A DNA stretch of 64,000 nt from Blasia pusilla. Its lineage: Eukaryota; Marchantiophyta; Marchantiopsida; Blasiales. A program made the position numbers and the translations under genes. Of this stretch, positions 60,839 through 64,000 are shown in pieces (position 1 is the stretch's first letter; every line of letters begins with the position of its first letter). A model generated the notes under the pieces. That model was given only the letters and a program-made list of their open reading frames with translations, was not told the origin of the DNA and made no database searches. The DNA lies in assembly GCA_050084515.1 (NCBI GenBank), contig CM114272.1, forward strand, positions 25,792,001-25,856,000, given 5' to 3'.

Positions 60839-61791
60839 TATCTATGGGTTTAGGGGACATAGATTTGTGTGGGGTGTCTAGACTTGAAATAATGTGTTGT
60901 TCCTGAGATGATAGGACAATAGTTGATTTACTGCACCACGCCACTTATTGCCACACAACACACTTCTCAATGATTGAGTATGTTGAGTGTAGATTGAGTA
61001 TCGCATGTTAGTTTGAGTGATTGAGTGATTACTCGCAAGGTTGAGAGTCACCATATCAAAGGGGCACGAAGGTCATCACGATGTCATTTTAGGACTTTGA
61101 GAGACGAGATGGTGGACCCGAGAGTAGCTCTAGAGGTTTTACGCTGAGTGGCGCGAGGTTTCGAGGGTCTCCACATGAGGGACCGCCTTGAACTCCTTGT
61201 GTGTTATCTTCAGACAAGGGGGAGAGTGTAGAGGAGTGTGTTAGGGCATCACCGCACACAGTTAGTGGTCCTACCGCTTGGGAGTACGAGATGGATGACC
61301 GAGGTAGAGTACCGCGTAGATGTTCGGGAGCTTTAGGCACTATAGAGTTACACGACTTTATTGCAGAGTTTAGGAGTTGGTGTGACTCACAACGGACTAC
61401 AAACTCTAGAGAGTTAAATCCATTGTACAGTTTCAGAGGCGCCCGGATGAGAGTTTGTGTGAGGCCTACACTCACTTATGCAGGTTGATTAACGTCACTC
61501 AGGGGATGACACAAGCCCAGACTATCCAGTCATGGTAGGTGATGCTGGACCGAACCCTACGGACATAGGTGCGGGAGGGGATGCTTCTTATGAACACCTC
61601 ACCCACGTAGAGAGATTTTTTTAGGACCGCCGTGAACATTGAGCACAACATGGCGAAGGAGAGGGTAGCCACCATGAGTTCTGGGCGAGAGCAGCCATAC
61701 GTATCTACACCACTAGTGCAACAACGTCGATTTCGAGAGAGGACTGTGGCACCACGAGCACATGGAGGTTATCGAGAGCTTGTGTCGGGAA
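60839..61791 (+). pseudogene. Gypsy leader and gag fragment inserted in an LTR
   Basis: Begins with leader sequence (GGGTTTAGGGGACATAGATT) matching 4.65 kb, then gag N-terminal block RCSGALGTIELHDFIAEFRS and the later NIEHNMAKERVATM block. Forward orientation, inside a reverse LTR. Several frame breaks. Confidence 0.75.
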
Positions 61792-62034
61792 TCGCCATAA
61801 ATGACATTCCCCACACAACGAACCTGACGTCAACTCCATCCAACACCTCAAGATGAAGTAACATCCAAACAACCCGATGACTTGCTATGCCTTCAATGTA
61901 GTAGAACTCTACCTATCGATAAACTAAGATGTGACAATTATCATACACAATACAACACCAATCTCCCCAATGTGCGGGTAGATCCATACACATACAAGAA
62001 ATGAACTCATGCATGTATATAGAGACCACACAAT
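61792..62034 (-). mobile_element. Gypsy LTR, right part (reverse)
   Basis: CGGGAATCGCCATAAATGAC ... AAGATGTGACA, then a sub-repeat (61,938-62,034) ending at a reverse PPT (complement GCCAAGGGGGC). Confidence 0.7.
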
Positions 62035-63120
62035 TGCCCCCTTGGCTGGCAATTGGGCCTCCCTAACTCCAAATAACACACATCATATCTACCTAACATG
62101 ACCTACTATCCTATACACATCTAGAACATAACCATCATCCCCTAGGAACTACATTAAGATGGGGGTCAAACACGTCATATGCTACCCTCGAGCGAGCCCT
62201 CGAGAACAACCATCATACACCAACATGCTAGCTGCATCTCTCGTAGATTCGTACAACATACATCTCAAGCCCGTAGATATCACTGCCAAGCTTGGATCCA
62301 TTGTCCCATCCACGTTCAAAACATATCGTGGTGCGTAGTTGCGTATATGATCCTTCCAAACCATACTATCATATCCCTCCGATATGAGGACTGTGATCGG
62401 TAGCACCTCACGCATATGCAAAATTGTGTACCCTAAAATGACATCTAGCGTCGTGGGTTCCACATACTATAAATATATATAACCTACAGGATGCAACTTT
62501 CTAATCTTGGGACAATAACCTCCTCCACAAATGATCGCATATCTTAATGTATCCTTACGTAGAGAAACGACTAGTTCTGAAATGCCATGGGCATAACTCT
62601 ACAAAAATCTCCGCCCTCTGAAAACATACTTATACCATACATCTGGGTCATCAAGATCCAACACCTCCACCATCTCACATCAAATAGCTGCAGATGAATT
62701 TGGCTCTCTCCCATAGAGCAAAAATTACGGCGAAAATGATGCCAAGGATGCCTGCCAATTGAAGCAATATCCTATAACCAACCATGGCAACTATAGGTCC
62801 GAGTTCCTCCAGTGTCCTCGCTGCAAGCCATACTTATGTAACCCTCTCTTTAATGTATGTATTACTCTCTTTTCCAACCCATCCACCTCAAGATGATCTA
62901 TCAGCGCCCAATCACTTAAGACATGAAAATTTGCCATGAACTTGGTACCTTGGTCAATAACACCTACGTTGGTGCAGCAAAATGACTAAGCACGCGATCG
63001 AGAAACACATCAGTTGCTCCCTCGCTTGCCTTATCCAGTAGTGCCACCAACTCTATCCACTTGGAGAAATGGTCCACCATCATTAACACGTTGTTGTATA
63101 GTAAAATCACCGCTATGTAA
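62035..63120 (-). pseudogene. Gypsy integrase core and PHD tail (reverse copy)
   Basis: The frame 62,463-62,182 encodes MVWKDHIRNYAPRYVLNVDG, then LRCMLYESTRDAASMLVYDG: the PHD region with two zinc-binding Cys changed to Tyr. Upstream (62.5-63.12 kb) are decayed integrase core blocks, including HFSKWIELV near 63,060-63,085. Multiple stops. Confidence 0.75.
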
Positions 63121-63960
63121 ATTCCTCTATCATTAAGTGTTGGAGAGAGTTTTATTAGTATTAAATAAATTAGCCTAGGAAAATGAAATTCTCATGTTCA
63201 AACCTCTTTAGGGTGACTCATTTGCGCGGGCCCAACTTTAGGAAAAGAGATAATAAATAAAAGATGGGATTAGAAAAGTAAAATAGTGGGATTGGTGCTT
63301 TAATAAAACAAAAGTAAAAGTGGTCTTGGTTGGTGGCTAGGGTTGATGGGTTAGTTTGGAAGATATGAAGGGAGTAAAAGAGGATATTTTTAAAAAGATA
63401 AGAGGTAATCTACTTGTGTCAAAATATGATTGGCTAAGCCTTGAGAGGAAACCATGTGGCACAAGATAAAATTAACCCTATTTCGTACTCTTGTGGATCC
63501 CTTGTGAGTATATAAAAAGGAGGGACCTTCAAGAGTTCATCACCTTCTACGTTACATCTTGAGTCTCTCGTATCACTCTTGAGTGTTTGGCTTTGGGATT
63601 GCTTGCTCTTCGAATGAGAATGGATTACCCCTCTTGGGAGAGCAACTTCGCCAAATCCCATTCTAGAGGAGAGTAGAGAATGTTTATCACATATGGATAG
63701 AAATGGAGCACAAGTTATGCCGGATTTTCCTTTCCTTCATCCGTACCACCTCAAGTATATTTTTGTAGATAGGCACTGGTTCATTCGCTATCTAGTTTAT
63801 CACTTTGGGGATGCATTCATGAACCAAGTCATGCAATCTCCAACTCCGGTGATTCTTCCTATAGTCACGTATGGAAGGACATGGGATTGCACTTTGTATA
63901 TCCTTATATAGTTATCCATGGACGTCAATAGGCCTACTCGAGTAAGATTTAACACTAGTT
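63121..63960 (+). mobile_element. Second gypsy family LTR and downstream sequence (second copy)
   Basis: Parallel to 5.69-6.46 kb, from TGTTGGAGAGAGTTTTATTAG to the block VYHFGDAFMNQVMQSPTPVILP and on to GGACGTCAATAGGC. It keeps a TATATAAAA at 63,509. Both copies continue past the probable LTR into the same sequence, so the shared unit is larger than a solo LTR. Confidence 0.7.
63509..63517 (+). promoter_or_regulatory. LTR TATA box (second copy)
   Basis: TATATAAAA followed by AGGAGGGACC, as at 6,061. Confidence 0.5.
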
Positions 63961-64000
63961 GTATAATTTTCCTTGTGTACAAATGTAAAGTAGTTTACAA

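Overview
The window reads as nuclear DNA of a land plant, probably a non-seed plant (bryophyte, lycophyte or fern). Three things point there: an intact single-exon F-box/LRR gene very close in sequence to Arabidopsis At1g67190, an intron-rich taxilin gene with plant-style splice sites, and an intron-rich gene with Sfi1-like (centrin-binding) tryptophan repeats, as expected where centrioles or motile sperm survive. The exact lineage cannot be fixed from sequence alone. Roughly half of the window is decayed, nested transposable elements.

Layout. About 0.6-13.65 kb holds forward-strand Ty3/gypsy elements nested into one another: a gag/protease remnant (0.6-2.76), an LTR (2.76-3.8), a leader and gag broken by a fragment of a second gypsy family (5.37-6.42) and by another LTR (7.49-8.22), then a C5-cytosine DNA methyltransferase domain, RT, RNase H, integrase and a C-terminal PHD finger (8.6-12.6), and a further LTR. 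From 19.9 back to 14.1 kb a reverse-strand copy repeats the order LTR, leader, gag, zinc knuckles, protease, methyltransferase. 19.9-23.6 kb is repeat-rich with no gene.

Host genes: F-box/LRR (25.07-26.33, +), Sfi1-like gene (about 27.4-30.1, +), a small secreted AG-peptide-like ORF (47.39-47.60, -) and a taxilin homologue (49.89-55.27, -, 12 exons whose phases all agree). Between them lie a rearranged gypsy copy (31.84-35.24), a perfect (GA)106 tract (35.92-36.13), a PHD-finger plus transposase-like locus (37.6-42.9) carrying an AT-hook and a PCNA-binding (PIP) motif, and another gypsy tail with LTR (43.0-44.15). 55.3-64 kb is intergenic and repeat-derived: a third methyltransferase remnant (59.1), a Ty1/copia gag fragment (60.1), an LTR split by a gag fragment (60.47-62.03), a reverse-strand integrase-PHD tail (62.0-63.1) and a second copy of the other gypsy LTR (63.1-63.9).

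The main discovery candidate is this gypsy lineage: its polyprotein order is gag - CCHC - protease - DNA methyltransferase - RT - RNase H - integrase - PHD finger, and its LTRs have terminal direct sub-repeats and an inverted TGAC-core (W-box-like) palindrome. An element that can write CG methylation and carries a chromatin-reader fold would be a self-contained epigenetic module. Every copy here is inactivated by stops, frameshifts and truncations, many consistent with C-to-T decay.
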